Of a stretch of DNA of 64,000 nt, positions 1-11,014 are shown piece after piece (position 1 is the first letter of the stretch; each line of letters starts with the position of its first letter). The notes beneath the pieces were generated by a model, which saw nothing but the letters and a program-made list of their open reading frames with translations, was not told the DNA's origin and searched no databases. The DNA comes from Nelumbo lutea (lineage: Eukaryota > Streptophyta > Magnoliopsida > Proteales > Nelumbonaceae): positions 72,102,401 to 72,166,400 of the forward strand of contig JAKGHH010000001.1 in NCBI GenBank assembly GCA_022828595.1, in the 5' to 3' direction. A program made the position numbers and the translations under genes.

Positions 1-1310
1 GGCGCCCAATACATAAAGTCTTTAGCGACTCTCAAATGGTGGTGAATCAAGTGAACGACGAGTACGAAGCCAGAGAACCAAACATGGATAAGTACTTAGC
101 CAAAGTATAAGAACTCTCCCACCACTTTCAACACCTCATATGTGGGTTGATGCCCTATCCAAGTTGGCAAGCACTTCGGATCCAGACCTTGGCCACATTG
201 TTTGCGTTGAGAAGCTAGCACGACCCAATATTGAAGAAGTGTAGGTGCTCCTAGCACAAATCAAGCCCTACTGGATGGACCCCATCCTCACCTATCTACA
301 GAATGAGCAACTCCCCTCCAACAAGAATGAAGTGAGGCGAGTCCGCCGTCAGGCAACCCACTATGCCCTGTTCGGAGGAAAGCTCTACAGAAGGTCCTTT
401 ATCTTACTCTACCTCCATGCCTTCAATAAGAGGAGGGTGAGTATGTGCTTTGGGAGATCCATGAAGGCATCTGTGGCAACGACCTTGGAAGTAGAGCTTT
501 CACCTAAAAAGCACTAAGGAAATGGTGCTTTTGGCCAACCATATAGAAGGATGTAGCTGAGCTAGTACAGAAATGTAACCAGTGCTAGAGACACTTCAAC
601 CTCTCCCATCGACCAACTACAACCCTCTTGACCCTCAGCAGTCCATGGCCCTTCGCCAAATGGGGAATTGATCTCCTCGGCCCCTTCCCTCAATCCACTA
701 GGAATAGAAAATACCTCGTCATCGCAATTGACTACTTCACCAAGTGGGTCAAAGCTACGCCCTTGGCTACCATTACAGCCAAAATGATCTAGAACATCTT
801 TTGGAAGAACAACATCTATTGCTTTGGCATCCCCCACATGCTTGTCATTGACAACAACAAGAAATTCAATGACACCATGTTCAGAGTCTGGTGTGCCAGT
901 TGAACCTCAAGCAACAATACACCTCAGTTGTTTACCCCCAAACCAACGGCTTAGCCAAGGTCACCAATAGAACTATCTTGGATGGGTTAGAGACAAGAAC
1001 AAACAGAGCCAAAGGCCTTTGGGCCATTGAGCTATAGAGTGTCATATGGGCCTATCGAACGACACCTTGGACCACCATGGGTGAGACCCCATTCAAGTTG
1101 ATTTATGGAACTAGAACCATCATTCCAGCAGGCTCAACTCAAAGTTACGACATATCAATAAAAGATGGCCTACTACTACAACTCTCGAGTGAATGAGAGT
1201 CACTTCAGAGAAGGTAACCTCATCATTAGGAAGCCCGAGCTCGGTGTTGGAATACCGGTTCCTTGTACTTGGAATTCCAAGAACCTCCGGATGTATTATC
1301 AATGATATAA
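1..1310 (+). pseudogene. gypsy RNase H-integrase remnant
   Basis: Translated fragments match the end of gypsy RNase H (VDALSKLAS, about 148-172), the linker before integrase (WMDPILTYLQ near 271; RRQATHYALFGGKLYRRSF near 340-400), and the integrase core (WGIDLLGPFPQS near 660; KYLVIAIDYFTKWVKA near 708; a degenerate second catalytic block VIDNNKKF near 845). The reading frame is broken by several TAG/TAA stops and at least one frameshift near 895. Stops such as the TAG before NIFWKN (about 790) fit CAG-to-TAG changes. It is a dead copy of a polyprotein that would have integrated element cDNA in the nucleus. Confidence 0.85.
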
Positions 1311-2216
1311 TCCTTGTACAAAGAGCTTATTAATGAAAAGTGCAAAGTCCACCCCCCTCAGCTTCAACATTAGTGTAAACGTTCTGACTACGCCCAGCTG
1401 CTAGGACCCCTTGGCCATGTGACTAGCCAAAGCACACAACATTCACCAAGGTTATACACTCGAACTGGACAACAACCAAGGCACATGACTCTCGGCAAGT
1501 CACACGCCTACTTGCCTTTTTTGCTAAGGCAAAACACCTCGAGGACCTTGGTTGCAATATCAACCAAAGACTTAGGCCCACCACTTAATGAACAAACACA
1601 CTAAAACAGACAAGTTACCTTGACAATAAGCATTCCGTGACCTCGACTAGGCACGTCCTCATAGCCTCGATTGCATGCAGGCTCGGGCCACAAGTCCCCA
1701 AGGAAGCTTAGCCAGGCTAGCCAAGACATACACATCCCTTTCTTTTTCGCAAAGGAAAGGGGCCCGGAGCCCTCAGCAGCGCAGGTCAGCCTTGACCTAG
1801 CTACCTTGACAAGGATAGAGAACAGTTCAAGAGAACCAAGGCATACACCTCCCTTTCCTTCTTGCTAAGGAAAGGGACCCCCGAGCCCTCGGCGGCACAG
1901 TTCAGCCTCAGCTTAACTCCTTTAACTTTGTTTCCTATGTGATTTCCTAAACAACAAGCCACTACCTTTTTTGCTACTTGTGATCTCTCGGAAGGGGGGC
2001 ATCATACCCTATCACACCAAAAAAGAAAGTTACAAAGAAAATTACAACAAAAAGACACAAGTTACACAAAAAAGTATACTTCATTGATGTGATCTTTCAA
2101 ACTTTACAAAATTTGGCCTCGTGATGGAGGAGGTCGAGCCCCTTACAAAGTATGACAAGGCAAAAAAGAAAAGGGAGAAAAGATGGACAAAAGGAGGTCC
2201 CTCGGCTTACGACCCT
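1311..2216. other. gypsy noncoding stretch between integrase and aORF
   Basis: No convincing coding sequence. It contains two diverged direct repeats: the segment around 1725-1800 (an 'acatacacatccctttc' type string, then an aaaggaaagg block and gagccctc) recurs around 1840-1900. This is the usual position of a spacer between pol and the antisense frame in Tat-like elements. Confidence 0.5.
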
Positions 2217-4130
2217 TTAGGTTTTAACATTCGCATTCTCCTCAACCACTCTAGTCTCTATAGGTTGGTCATCGCTGGCTTGGCCCTCGGAAAGCTGCAC
2301 CTTATCTGGTTGGGACCCCTCAGCCACTGGGTCAAGTAGAAGCCCCAACTGACTGACGTCGAAGTCAGGCATCAAGATCAACACCTGGGCCTTGGTATCT
2401 TCAATGCCCTCTAGGTATGAAGTAGCATCGAAGGTAGCCAACTCCTTCTGGTAGTTCGTCGTGGTCTTCCACTCCTCCACAACATCCTCTACCCTCCTCT
2501 CGGTCGATGCCAGCCTCTCCTCGGCAGACTGCAATTCCACCTCTACCGCTTGCAACTTCTCCTCTAGCTCCTTCTATTTCCCCTCTGCTTTATGGAGGGA
2601 AGCTCAGGCATCCCTGCGTTGCTCCCTCTTAGTAGCAACCTCGGCCTCCAAGTCCTTTCGACATAGGCGCTCCTCCCAAAAAGAATGAGTTACTGCTTCT
2701 TGGCCACTCTCAGCCTCAGCCACATGAAGCTCTAGTTGCTCCCTCTTCTCTTTCAATGTCCTTAGCTACTGTTAGAGGACCTTGACCTTGTCACATAGGC
2801 CAACGATAATAGAAGATGCCTGCAAAAGAAAAAAAATGTTAGATTGAGGAAAGCAAGAAAGAGATAATAAATCAAAGTGATAGCGGAAGAGAAACTTACA
2901 TCGACCAACCGATCCAAGAGGGTGTCCCGGACACCTTGCACGCCCATCTGAGTCCAAGCATGCCTATCTGCAGATGGTAGCATCCCAGTTAGTAGGGCAC
3001 GACCAACCCCTAGGTGCACAAGGAATCCCCCCTCTAGGACGCTCCACTAGGGGCGGAAGGATCATCGTGTCATTAGCAGCATGTTGTCACAAAGCTTGGA
3101 CAATGTACGGGGCCTCAAGTGGTGAGAACCCCCAGTTGCGCCTTCGGTCGAACGTCCTTGTGACGTGCATGGGCTTCCTTCACCACCCTCGGCTAGGCGG
3201 TCCTTCAATGCTAGCCTCTTACCCCTCAAAGGTTGGAGGGGTTCAATGGGCCTCTTCGTAGTGGATTCCTTTTGTCGGTCGGCCTCGTAGGCCCCTTTCC
3301 CCTCCTGGCCTCGGCAAGCCCTTTCCCTTTATCAGCTTCGACCCCAGCTAGTGCCTTCGACCAAGGAGTCTTCTCGGCTAGTGCTCCACCCTTTGGCAAT
3401 TGTTTCCTCAATGTCCCCTCGCCAGGAGTCTTCCTTGGCGATTTAGTTGCCTGCAACAACATTTCCTTCATGTTCCCTTGCATCTCTGCAAAAGCACAAC
3501 AAGAATATTAGTACATGATATGAAGGACAAGAACTGACGTGTAAAGACAACAGCAGGAGCTCCCCTACCAAGGCAGGTGGGGCTGAGGCCAGCCCACACT
3601 AGAGCTTCCTCTAACACCAAAGGCTCGACTCGGATGGTCCCAGACAATTGAATGTGGGTCATCACCTCAGCCTCCTCATCCTTGTTCCAAGGCATTATCC
3701 TCTCGATCACGAGGTCCAGATCCCCCTAATCCAATCTGAACGACCAGCCCTCTAGATAGGACATGAAAAATACTTCCGCTTCTAGTTGCGAATGAATGAC
3801 GGGTTGTCCACCACCCTGCCCCGTCGACCTTGAAAGTAATATAAATGTACCCCAGCAGGGTGCTGCCTCGGGATGAACATGCACCGAAACACCTTCGTGG
3901 TCAAGTTGATGCCTCAGAGTCGAGCCATCACCATTACAGTGATAATGGTCATGACAACATTGGGGGCAAGCTGACCCAAGGAGATGTTGTAGTAGTTCAA
4001 CAACTCAGAGAAGAGGGGGTATAGGGAACCTAAGGCCAAAGTGGAGGTAGTGCTCATTGACGCACACTTCCCCCTCCTCCGGCCGCCAAGGCCGATCACC
4101 AATATTGGGGACTCTAAGCTGATATCTCAT
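2217..4130 (-). pseudogene. antisense ORF (aORF), transposase_28-like, broken
   Basis: Read on the minus strand, this interval gives coding-like pieces in the order expected for the antisense gene of Tat-lineage elements. The N-terminal part is at 4102-3914, with a block of the type YPLFSELLNYYNISLGQLAP; this resembles the domain Pfam calls putative gypsy-type transposon (PF04195), recalled rather than searched. Next come 3710-3468 and a basic, low-complexity middle (3483-3226). A C-terminal coiled coil follows at about 2760-2217, rich in E, K, Q and L heptads (for example VEVELQSAEERLASTERRVE). Frameshifts and stops separate the pieces. The function of these frames is not established. Coordinates are approximate because no single intact frame exists. 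Confidence 0.6.
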
Positions 4131-4869
4131 TGGTATATGATACATCTTAGCAAGAGTCTTGACCTACTCTATGCTAAGTTCATTATCTAAGTCTGAGTGT
4201 AGGTAGCACATTATTTCTACACCTCAAGCCACATCCTTGACTATGAGCTCAGGGCTCAGCTCCTCTCCTTCACCGCCCTCCACCACCATAAGCGAAGCTA
4301 AAGCATCAGACGCAACGCCACCCCTCAGCCTCGTAGACCCAACACTTTCATCGGGAGAGTCATCGCCCAGTCGGATGCACTCGACACCTCTAGGAGCAGT
4401 CCTCTCCCTTAATACTCGGATCTTGGGCTTCTGAGGGAAGCCCTCGGACTTGCTACCACTACTCTAACTATTGTTGATGGATGTGATAGGATGAGGTGAG
4501 CTCGCACCTAACACGTCAGGGAGGTCATAACACGGGATCGGAATTGGAGTAAGACATGGCTAAGGTTTTGGTCTTTACCTAATGGGCAAAGTCTCTAAAG
4601 GATTAAAGGATTGGCTAGAATAATTGTCGAGGTCTCTGAAAGCTTAAGATGAAGAAGGAAAATGGTGACAACTGCCTCGACCAATGCCATATTTAAAGAA
4701 AAACGAACGGTTCAGATCGACTCTGATCCAGCAACCATGGAGCAGCCGGCTTGGTAGCCTAATCCGACGCCTAACACATGTCGCCGACCTCGGGGATACA
4801 AAAACAACGTCGAGTGGGTCAACCGGTCTGATTGCCGATCCTAGGCCAGAAAATGGCTCAACCCCGGTG

Positions 4870-5150
4870 ACTCGACATTCATCTTGCATATGGTCATAGC
4901 CCGTTGATGTTGAGACCCCTCTCTCGTACGACCATGACCCGATGACCATCTCACATACGGTCACGACCCAACGCCCATCTTGCGTATGATCATGGCCAGT
5001 CAACGTTGAGACCGGTCGCATGTACAATCACCACCGATCGATGTCGAGACCCATTTTGCACATGACCACAACAGACTGATCCATCACTTGTCCCATACAT
5101 GATGGTGATCAGCCGATGCCAATATCTATCTTACACATGGGTCCATTACG
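4870..5150 (+). repeat. degenerate short repeats upstream of gypsy 3' LTR
   Basis: A unit of roughly 40-60 bp recurs in diverged form. It contains variants of 'catcttgcatatggtcat', 'ccatgacccgatg' and 'gttgagacc'. At least four diverged copies of 'ttgcatatggtca' or 'ttgcgtatgatca' and of 'gttgagacc' or 'gtcgagacc' can be seen. The position just inside the 3' LTR is common for such arrays in Tat elements. Confidence 0.55.
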
Positions 5151-5450
5151 ATGCCTGAAAAGCACACGGCTAGGGGGCACAATCACCTTGTACTCATACA
5201 AAACACGGTATCTAGCCCTCAGTCCTCCATCACACTCCCAAGAAACAAAGCCCACTACAAAGCAGTTTCCACCAAGACAACTATGACAAGCTCTCAGTAG
5301 TCAAATTCGACGCCTCTGCGCTTCTGAGGTAGCGCTCTCCCTGCCAAAGCCGAGGTCTTCACCAGACACGCCATCCAGCACTTCCTAGTAATGATGTTGC
5401 ACTCTCTTCGACCAAAGCCAAGGTCTCCACTCAACCCTCCTATCAGTCTC

Positions 5451-5469
5451 GAGAGTGGGGGGGGGGAAA
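5451..5469 (+). other. polypurine tract of gypsy element
   Basis: Nearly pure purine run (gagagt followed by ten G and aaa) directly abutting the TGATATGG start of the LTR. This is where plus-strand DNA synthesis would be primed. Confidence 0.8.
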
Positions 5470-5875
5470 TGATATGGGTGCATGTGGCAAAGCCTAAGAT
5501 GGTGCCACGTGGCAGGTCTAGGAAGCAATCCTAGTTGTCTGCTACTAACCAACTATAAGCGAGATCAAGTATAAATAAATGGCATCACTCCCTAGGTAAG
5601 CTATCTTGGCTCTTTCTGCTCTCAAGCTCTCTAGCTCTTGGGTGACCTCGTCTGAGCATTCTCTCTTCAAGCCTCGTTTGACCCCCTTATTATGCACTTA
5701 CTAACTTGATTGTTAGAATCTCCACCCTTGGGATAACTCCAGGGGCCTCTAACGTGCTTCCTCCTTCACATGTTGGACTTACAGTCCCTCAGCTTCATTA
5801 GCCCTTGGACATACCATCCCTTAGCTAAGGAAGTGAAAGTGCCTTGTTGCCCTTAGCCCATCCTTGGCTATAACA
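5470..5875 (+). repeat. 3' LTR of the gypsy element
   Basis: It begins with TGAT right after the polypurine tract and ends with TATAACA, giving TG...CA termini over 406 bp. A TATA-like 'tataaataaatgg' lies near 5571, in the expected promoter position. The partner 5' LTR is outside the window, so the 5-bp target duplication (candidate AGTTA after 5875) cannot be confirmed. Confidence 0.75.
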
Positions 5876-6032
5876 AGTTATATATATAAAAAAAAATGTA
5901 GTTGGCAAATGTACAGCAATTGGCATCGGCTTTACATCCTTTTTCTTTTATATATAGCTTAGTCATCATGGAGATCCATGCCCAAGTTTGACCCAATGCA
6001 CATAACAATTTAAGTTGTCATGTGACAACTTA

Positions 6033-6350
6033 GGAGGCATTTTACAAGATGAATGATGAATGCTTTTGTTTTCAAATGGAAAGCAAGTTGGTTTTGTTTT
6101 AAAAAATAATGCATGTTCTTGGTATAAAAATTAAATGACTTATAGAACATGATGTTAAATACTTAGATGATTCAAGAATATGTTTTTGGTTTCAGTTTTG
6201 AAAACAAACAAAAAAAAATACATACATACACAACCAAGAACACGTTTCTTGTGCTTTTATTTAAAAAACAATCTTTTTTCAAACAAAATGGTTTTTATTT
6301 CTTTTTGGAACCAACAACAAGAAAAACCATTCATGTTGTAGAATGCCCCC
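6033..6350. mobile_element. Tourist-like MITE candidate, TSD TTA
   Basis: Short imperfect inverted ends (GGAGGCATTTTACA at the left; TGTAGAATGCCCCC at the right) are flanked on both sides by TTA, the TWA-type target duplication of PIF/Harbinger elements. The inside is AT-rich and noncoding. A 16-bp direct repeat TTAAGTTGTCATGTGA occurs at 6010 and again at 6351, so an alternative reading is a longer duplication around the insert. Confidence 0.5.
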
Positions 6351-6353
6351 TTA

Positions 6354-7439
6354 AGTTGTCATGTGAGTAGTCTAACTATTTAATGGGATAATTATTTAAG
6401 TGGTTCATTAACCTAACTATTACAAGCTTTATTGGCTTAAACAATATGTATGATGTGGGACCCACAAAGATCTTATATTAGATAATATGGGTTCAATCCA
6501 TGCTAGAAAGCACACGGGCCAAATTCACTAAGCAAACCTAGTGAACCCTTGAGCCAATCAAATTGGGTTCAGTATGGGCCCAACATGTATGTCTAAGTGA
6601 TCCTTAGTTTCACGCATCTTATGAACTCCAATGATAATGAATTAACAATAAGATAAAGTGCATTAGGTTTTAGCCATTTGATGGTTTTTTGCTCTTAACC
6701 TCTTCCTTGACTGCTAAATGTAGTGTCACACCCTCTGCTTAGATGGATCATGATATTAAAATCTTTTGAAAACCTTTTACATAAAATTGCATATTATAAA
6801 TATAAATACATTTTGCAAAATGATTTTAAAAACAAGTCAAAATCCATTGTTGATAGTTTTAAGTTTTCATAAGAGAGAGTATTAACCTTGATATGCTCTT
6901 TGTCTAACAATATGGTTGATCCTATCAATGATCACCCACTTATGTGGTATTTTGAGTTGTTCAAATATACCTAGATAGTTGAACCTGAGAAGATCTCATT
7001 GGTTGTCATAACAAAAGTAGGCTAGTCCAAAACCTAGTGTAGTATTACTATCAGGTCTAGTGTTAAATTTAAATTTCTTGCTTTGCCAATATCTCTCCAA
7101 GGTCCACGGCACAAATGGAAATTGGTCAATGTTCATTATGTTTTACAAACACCCATTGACTATACTTATGGTCTAAATCTGGCAAGTGAGACAAGTTACT
7201 CCACCATATCATTAGTACATTAGTGTCAACCTTCTTAAGATAAACTCCTCAAATTTATCCAATGGCTGAAAATATTCTAAAATAACATAAATCTGATAAA
7301 TGTCAAGTTTATGGGGTAATTCACAAAAACACACCAATCATAAACATGAAACAATAATGATGTGATTTTATTAATTCATAAATCTTAGTATACATCAGTC
7401 TATTTGGAGCTAAGGGCATACACTATCTAATAATTTACA
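6354..7439. other. intergenic, no gene seen
   Basis: AT-rich sequence with only short random frames. The part after about 6900 may be a further decayed extension of the antisense LINE fragment at 7440-7960, but no motif could be pinned down. Confidence 0.5.
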
Positions 7440-7960
7440 CTAAATATAATTTCCAATTTCTGCAAGTTGATATACTGTCCTTATTATAGAGGATCTTCTT
7501 CAACTAGAAACAATTTTGGATATTGACTTTCAAGAATAATACAATGTCATCTACAAAGAACAAATTAGATAGAGTTGGGCCATTTCACTTTATCTTCATA
7601 CATGTTAATTGCCTAACTGATTATGGAGGACATAGCTTGCATTGTTATGATGAAGGGGAAGGGGGATAAGGGGTCTCGTTGTTTAATTCCCCTAATAGGA
7701 TGAATATTGTCTCGATGGGTGCCATTCACTAACACAAAAAACTATAATAGTGAGATGCATTGGCATATTATCATGATTCAATGGTTACAATGAAAATTTG
7801 CCAATTGAGTCAATCATAGGTTTTCTTGATGTCTAGGTTGATCACCATGAAGAAATCATTTCATCTTATTTGTCTCCAAAAAGTGAAAAGCTTCGTGAGA
7901 GACGATCAGATTGTTTAAAATAAAACTTTAGTGAATGAACACACTTTGAACAATATCAAT
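7440..7960 (-). pseudogene. LINE reverse transcriptase fragment
   Basis: The minus-strand translation gives classical LINE RT blocks. A GIKQRDPLSPFPF segment (about 7690-7650) corresponds to the RQGDPLSP box. Downstream is a FFVDDIVLF segment (about 7565-7535), the catalytic F-x-DD box. Stops and small indels break it, and neither end is defined. Old insertion. Confidence 0.65.
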
Positions 7961-9500
7961 CGGGTTAGGGATGACCAACTTAAGTTTGTTAATGAAGTAT
8001 TTAGCAAAGAAATCACAAATGACATTGGAAACACTATTGGCCTATATTGGTTGATCTCTTGGGGGTGGGGGCATTTATTGAGTAGAAGTTTAGAACAATG
8101 TGAGTTCTACTAAAATAAGATAGGGGTTGGGATCTACTCCCAACTACACCTGTTCCAACATACACAATCCATGGCTGGACATAGGGGAGCCCTCGAATTG
8201 AGTTTTAGTTGAATAATTCAGACTTGAGTTTGATTCTAGTTGAGTAGAGAAGTTCATTAATTATTCGAATCCAAAGTCAATTAATAAAAAGTTTGGCTTG
8301 AAAGCTCGTGATCCTAACTTGATTAATATTAGGGTGAATTTCTTAAGCTACCCTTATGGTTTATCTAATTAACTAAATGTACCCTTACTATTTGAAAATT
8401 GACTAATGTTATCCTTACTATTTCTCACAATTGACTAATACTTCTCTTACCGTTAATGTTCTGTCAAAAACCATTTAAATGTGTATCACATGACTGTTAA
8501 ATTTCCAAAAATATCCAACTTGCCCTTATTATAACATTCAACACCGGCCTCGGCTTCAAAAAAATATCTCATTCTTCCCTCTGGCATCGGCACTGACATC
8601 TTCGAAACGACATCTCTATGTTGGAGATGCTCTCTCCCTTCCTAGAAAAACAAAGACTTTGAACCCTCTTCTTCTTTCTTCTCTTTCTCTCTTCTTCTTC
8701 TTCCTCTCCTTCCCCTCGTCACCGGTGATTACTCACCATTTTCTTGGAGGTGTTCCACCATTACCACTGTATCACAAGTTCTCAAAACCCACCGCTCAAT
8801 CCTAGCAAACCCACTGCCCAGTTTTGATCATTTTCTCAAACTGAGCCAAGCGATGAAGCAACTATCTACTAAGGAGTGGGTGCCACTACTAAAACCAACA
8901 GTTGTAGCTTTTTGGACCCTTCTAACCATTTGATTCCACTGCTCCATCTCTCTCCAGGCGACGAAGCAGCTATTGGCAAAGGAGCGGGTGCCACTACCGA
9001 GACCAACAACCACAAGGATCTTTGAGCTCCTACAATTTCCAGCGAGGTGGTGTTCCATGAGTTCTGATGCAGCTAATGGGGGATCTGATGAAAGGATTGC
9101 TTTTAAAGGTTAAAGGTGGATAAGGGCAGGAAAGCTTTCTACTCGACTTTAGCTCCGACCAGTCCACAACAGGGACCGGGTTGCATTTTGTAGATGACAG
9201 ATAGTCGAACCGGTCATCAACGCCTTTACATTCTATCCCTCTACTCGCCACTTGATCAATGAACCTCAATCATTCAATTGCAAGGCCGACGATCATGGGG
9301 ACTGAATTCTTCGTCTTTAAATCTCCACCATTGTAGAGAGAGAGAGAGAAGAACGCTCTAAATCTCCACCTCGACCTCCGGAGTATGGCACTGTTTCAGA
9401 CGCAGTATTGGGCTCCATCGAAATGCAGTATGGCACTATTTTAAGCACAGTATGAGATTCCTATTGCTTCCTTTTCACCAGCGGCATAGACGAAATTGCA

Positions 9501-9620
9501 CTTTGAAATAGTGTTGCTTGCTATCGTCTGTTTCAAGGCCAACGCTGGTGAAACGGACCTCCTTGAAATAGTGGTGCTTGCTAACGTCTGTTTCAAGGCC
9601 AACACTGGTGAATCAATCTC
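9501..9620. repeat. 60-bp tandem duplication inside the MULE
   Basis: Two adjacent copies of a unit containing 'cgtctgtttcaaggccaac' and 'tgaaatagtg', period 60 bp, with a few substitutions. Confidence 0.75.
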
Positions 9621-9699
9621 ACCTGTCCTTCAACCGTTTGTGTCAGTCTGTGTTCTAAGCCTGTAACTTTCGCTATCCCCTGTTTCACTGTCCCCCTCT

Positions 9700-9985
9700 G
9701 CCTATGTCTCTCTCCGGTCTCTCTCTCTCTCCATTCTCAGACCTCCCCCTCCGCCTCTCTCTCTCTCTCCATTCTTAGACTTTCCTCTCCGCCTCTGGTC
9801 TCTCTCTTCTTTGTCTATTCTCAGACCTCCTCCTCTGCCTCTCTCTCTCTCTCTCCATTCTTACACTTCCCCCTCTACCTCTAGTCTCTCTCTCTCCTTT
9901 GTCTGTTCTCAGACCTCCCTCTCTGCCTCTGTCTCTCTCTCAACCTTCGTTCTCATACCTCCCTCTCCACTCTCCAGTCTTTCAG
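9700..9985. repeat. CT-rich low-complexity block
   Basis: Repeated 'ctctctctct', 'ccattct' and 'agacctccc' strings give about four diverged 70-80-bp units of the type 'tctcagacctccccctccgc'. It lies inside the Mutator-like element. Frames read through it are compositional artefacts. Confidence 0.7.
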
Positions 9986-10236
9986 TAAATTATTCTGTTC
10001 CATTGAAACATAGTATGAGATTCCTATTGCATTTTTAAGTTGTTTTATTTTGAAAATTTAAAGAAGAATAAAGAGTAAAATAGTCTTTTTTGTTAACGGA
10101 TGTTAATGGTAAGGAAAGTATTAGTCAATTCTTAAAAACAGTAGGGGTAGCATTAATTAATTTTAAGACAATAAGGATACACTTAATCAATTAACTAAAC
10201 CATAAGGGTAGTTTAAAAAATTTACCCTTAATACTA

Positions 10237-10843
10237 ATATTAATATATTATATTATACAATAAAAAATATATTCGTTTTAGAGCTCGAACCTGAATATTG
10301 AACCAAACCGATGTATGCCAAAGTAATGCTCGGCTCGGATCTCATTCTCATTTCTCACCTTATTTTTCATTTCTCATGTCTCACCATATTTATGCGACCC
10401 ACGGACAAATTATGATTATGTTCTCAATGCATGGCTGGATCATTTACTGTTAGCGTTTTAAAACGCCTTTTGATGGTAGCGGAGTCTTCCGTTACTCCCT
10501 CCAAAAATGGTGGCCTATAAATTATGATTGTGCGCCGGTTCGCCCATAAGTAGCGTTTCCTCGGCTCCAAAATCGAACACGAAGCGAACACGGCGGGCTC
10601 ATTAACTGGTTTTGACTTTTGATTGTGAATTATACGGTTTTTCAATCTCTTCGAAACATGGAATTGTGACTAGAAAGATTTTCCAAATTGAAGGTAGGCA
10701 AGTTTGCTGCTCAGTGCTCACTTTGTTTTGATTTCTGTAGCTAACTTCGGAGCCCTAATCTTCTGGTTTTGAGTTTCGGTGCCATTTTTCAGTTCAGGTT
10801 TCTCCTTTTATTTTGCTTGATTTTCGAACCGTAGCACACGGGG
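10237..10843 (+). promoter_or_regulatory. upstream region and 5' leader of TFIIF alpha gene
   Basis: This 600-bp stretch separates the Mutator-like element from the TFIIF-alpha start codon. The distal part is AT-rich. From about 10640 it looks like a transcribed leader (T-rich with 'ttctgtag' at 10732-10739, which could be a leader intron acceptor). I cannot place a transcription start or TATA box with confidence. Confidence 0.4.
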
Positions 10844-11014
10844 ATGTCTTCTGACCTGCTTCTAAAGCCGTCATGCGGCGGCTGTGGGTCGACGTCAGAT
10901 CTTTACGGAAGCAATTGCAAACACATGACTCTCTGCTTGTCCTGCGGGAAGACGATGGCGGAGAACCATGGGAAATGCTACGAGTGCGGAGTCCCTGTTA
11001 CACGTTTGATCCGG
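10844..11014 (+). CDS. TFIIF alpha exon 1
   Basis: 57 codons, phase 0, ending ...RLIR before GTTTGT. Holds the N-terminal cysteine cluster (CGGC, CLSC and CYEC pairs) typical of plant RAP74; these may bind zinc. Confidence 0.95.

Larger units (their letters stand above)
1..5875 (+). mobile_element. Ty3/gypsy retrotransposon, Tat-like, 3' part
   Basis: The window opens inside a + strand Ty3/gypsy element. In order it shows degenerate RNase H and integrase coding (1-1310), a noncoding stretch, coding-like sequence on the opposite strand (about 2217-4130), degenerate short repeats (about 4870-5150), a G-rich polypurine tract (5451-5469) and an LTR (5470-5875). An antisense frame between integrase and the 3' LTR is known from Tat-lineage elements such as Grande, and that is the basis for the lineage guess. 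The 5' LTR, gag, protease and RT lie outside the window, so age and target duplication cannot be judged. All coding parts carry stops, so this copy is dead. Confidence 0.8.
8332..10227. mobile_element. Mutator-like element, 9-bp TSD, long TIRs
   Basis: The left end (GGGTGAATTTCTTAAGCTAC...) and the inverted right end (GGGTAAATTTTTTAAACTAC...) match along about 150 bp (8332-8480 and 10080-10227). They are flanked by TTAATATTA (8323-8331) and TTAATACTA (10228-10236), 8 of 9 identical. Long inverted ends plus a 9-bp duplication are the signature of Mutator-like elements. No transposase is seen, so it is non-autonomous. The interior has a 60-bp tandem duplication (9501-9560 and 9561-9620), a CT-rich block and minus-strand frames of 76 and 79 codons that I cannot identify. 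A captured host fragment is possible but not shown. Confidence 0.85.

Noticed and set aside
4644..5027. Minus-strand 127-codon frame
   Set aside because: Falls in the degenerate repeat region before the gypsy 3' LTR and has no recognisable domain; kept only as repeat.
9811..10038. 75-codon Ser/Leu-rich frame
   Set aside because: It is a read-through of the CT-rich low-complexity block inside a Mutator-like element.
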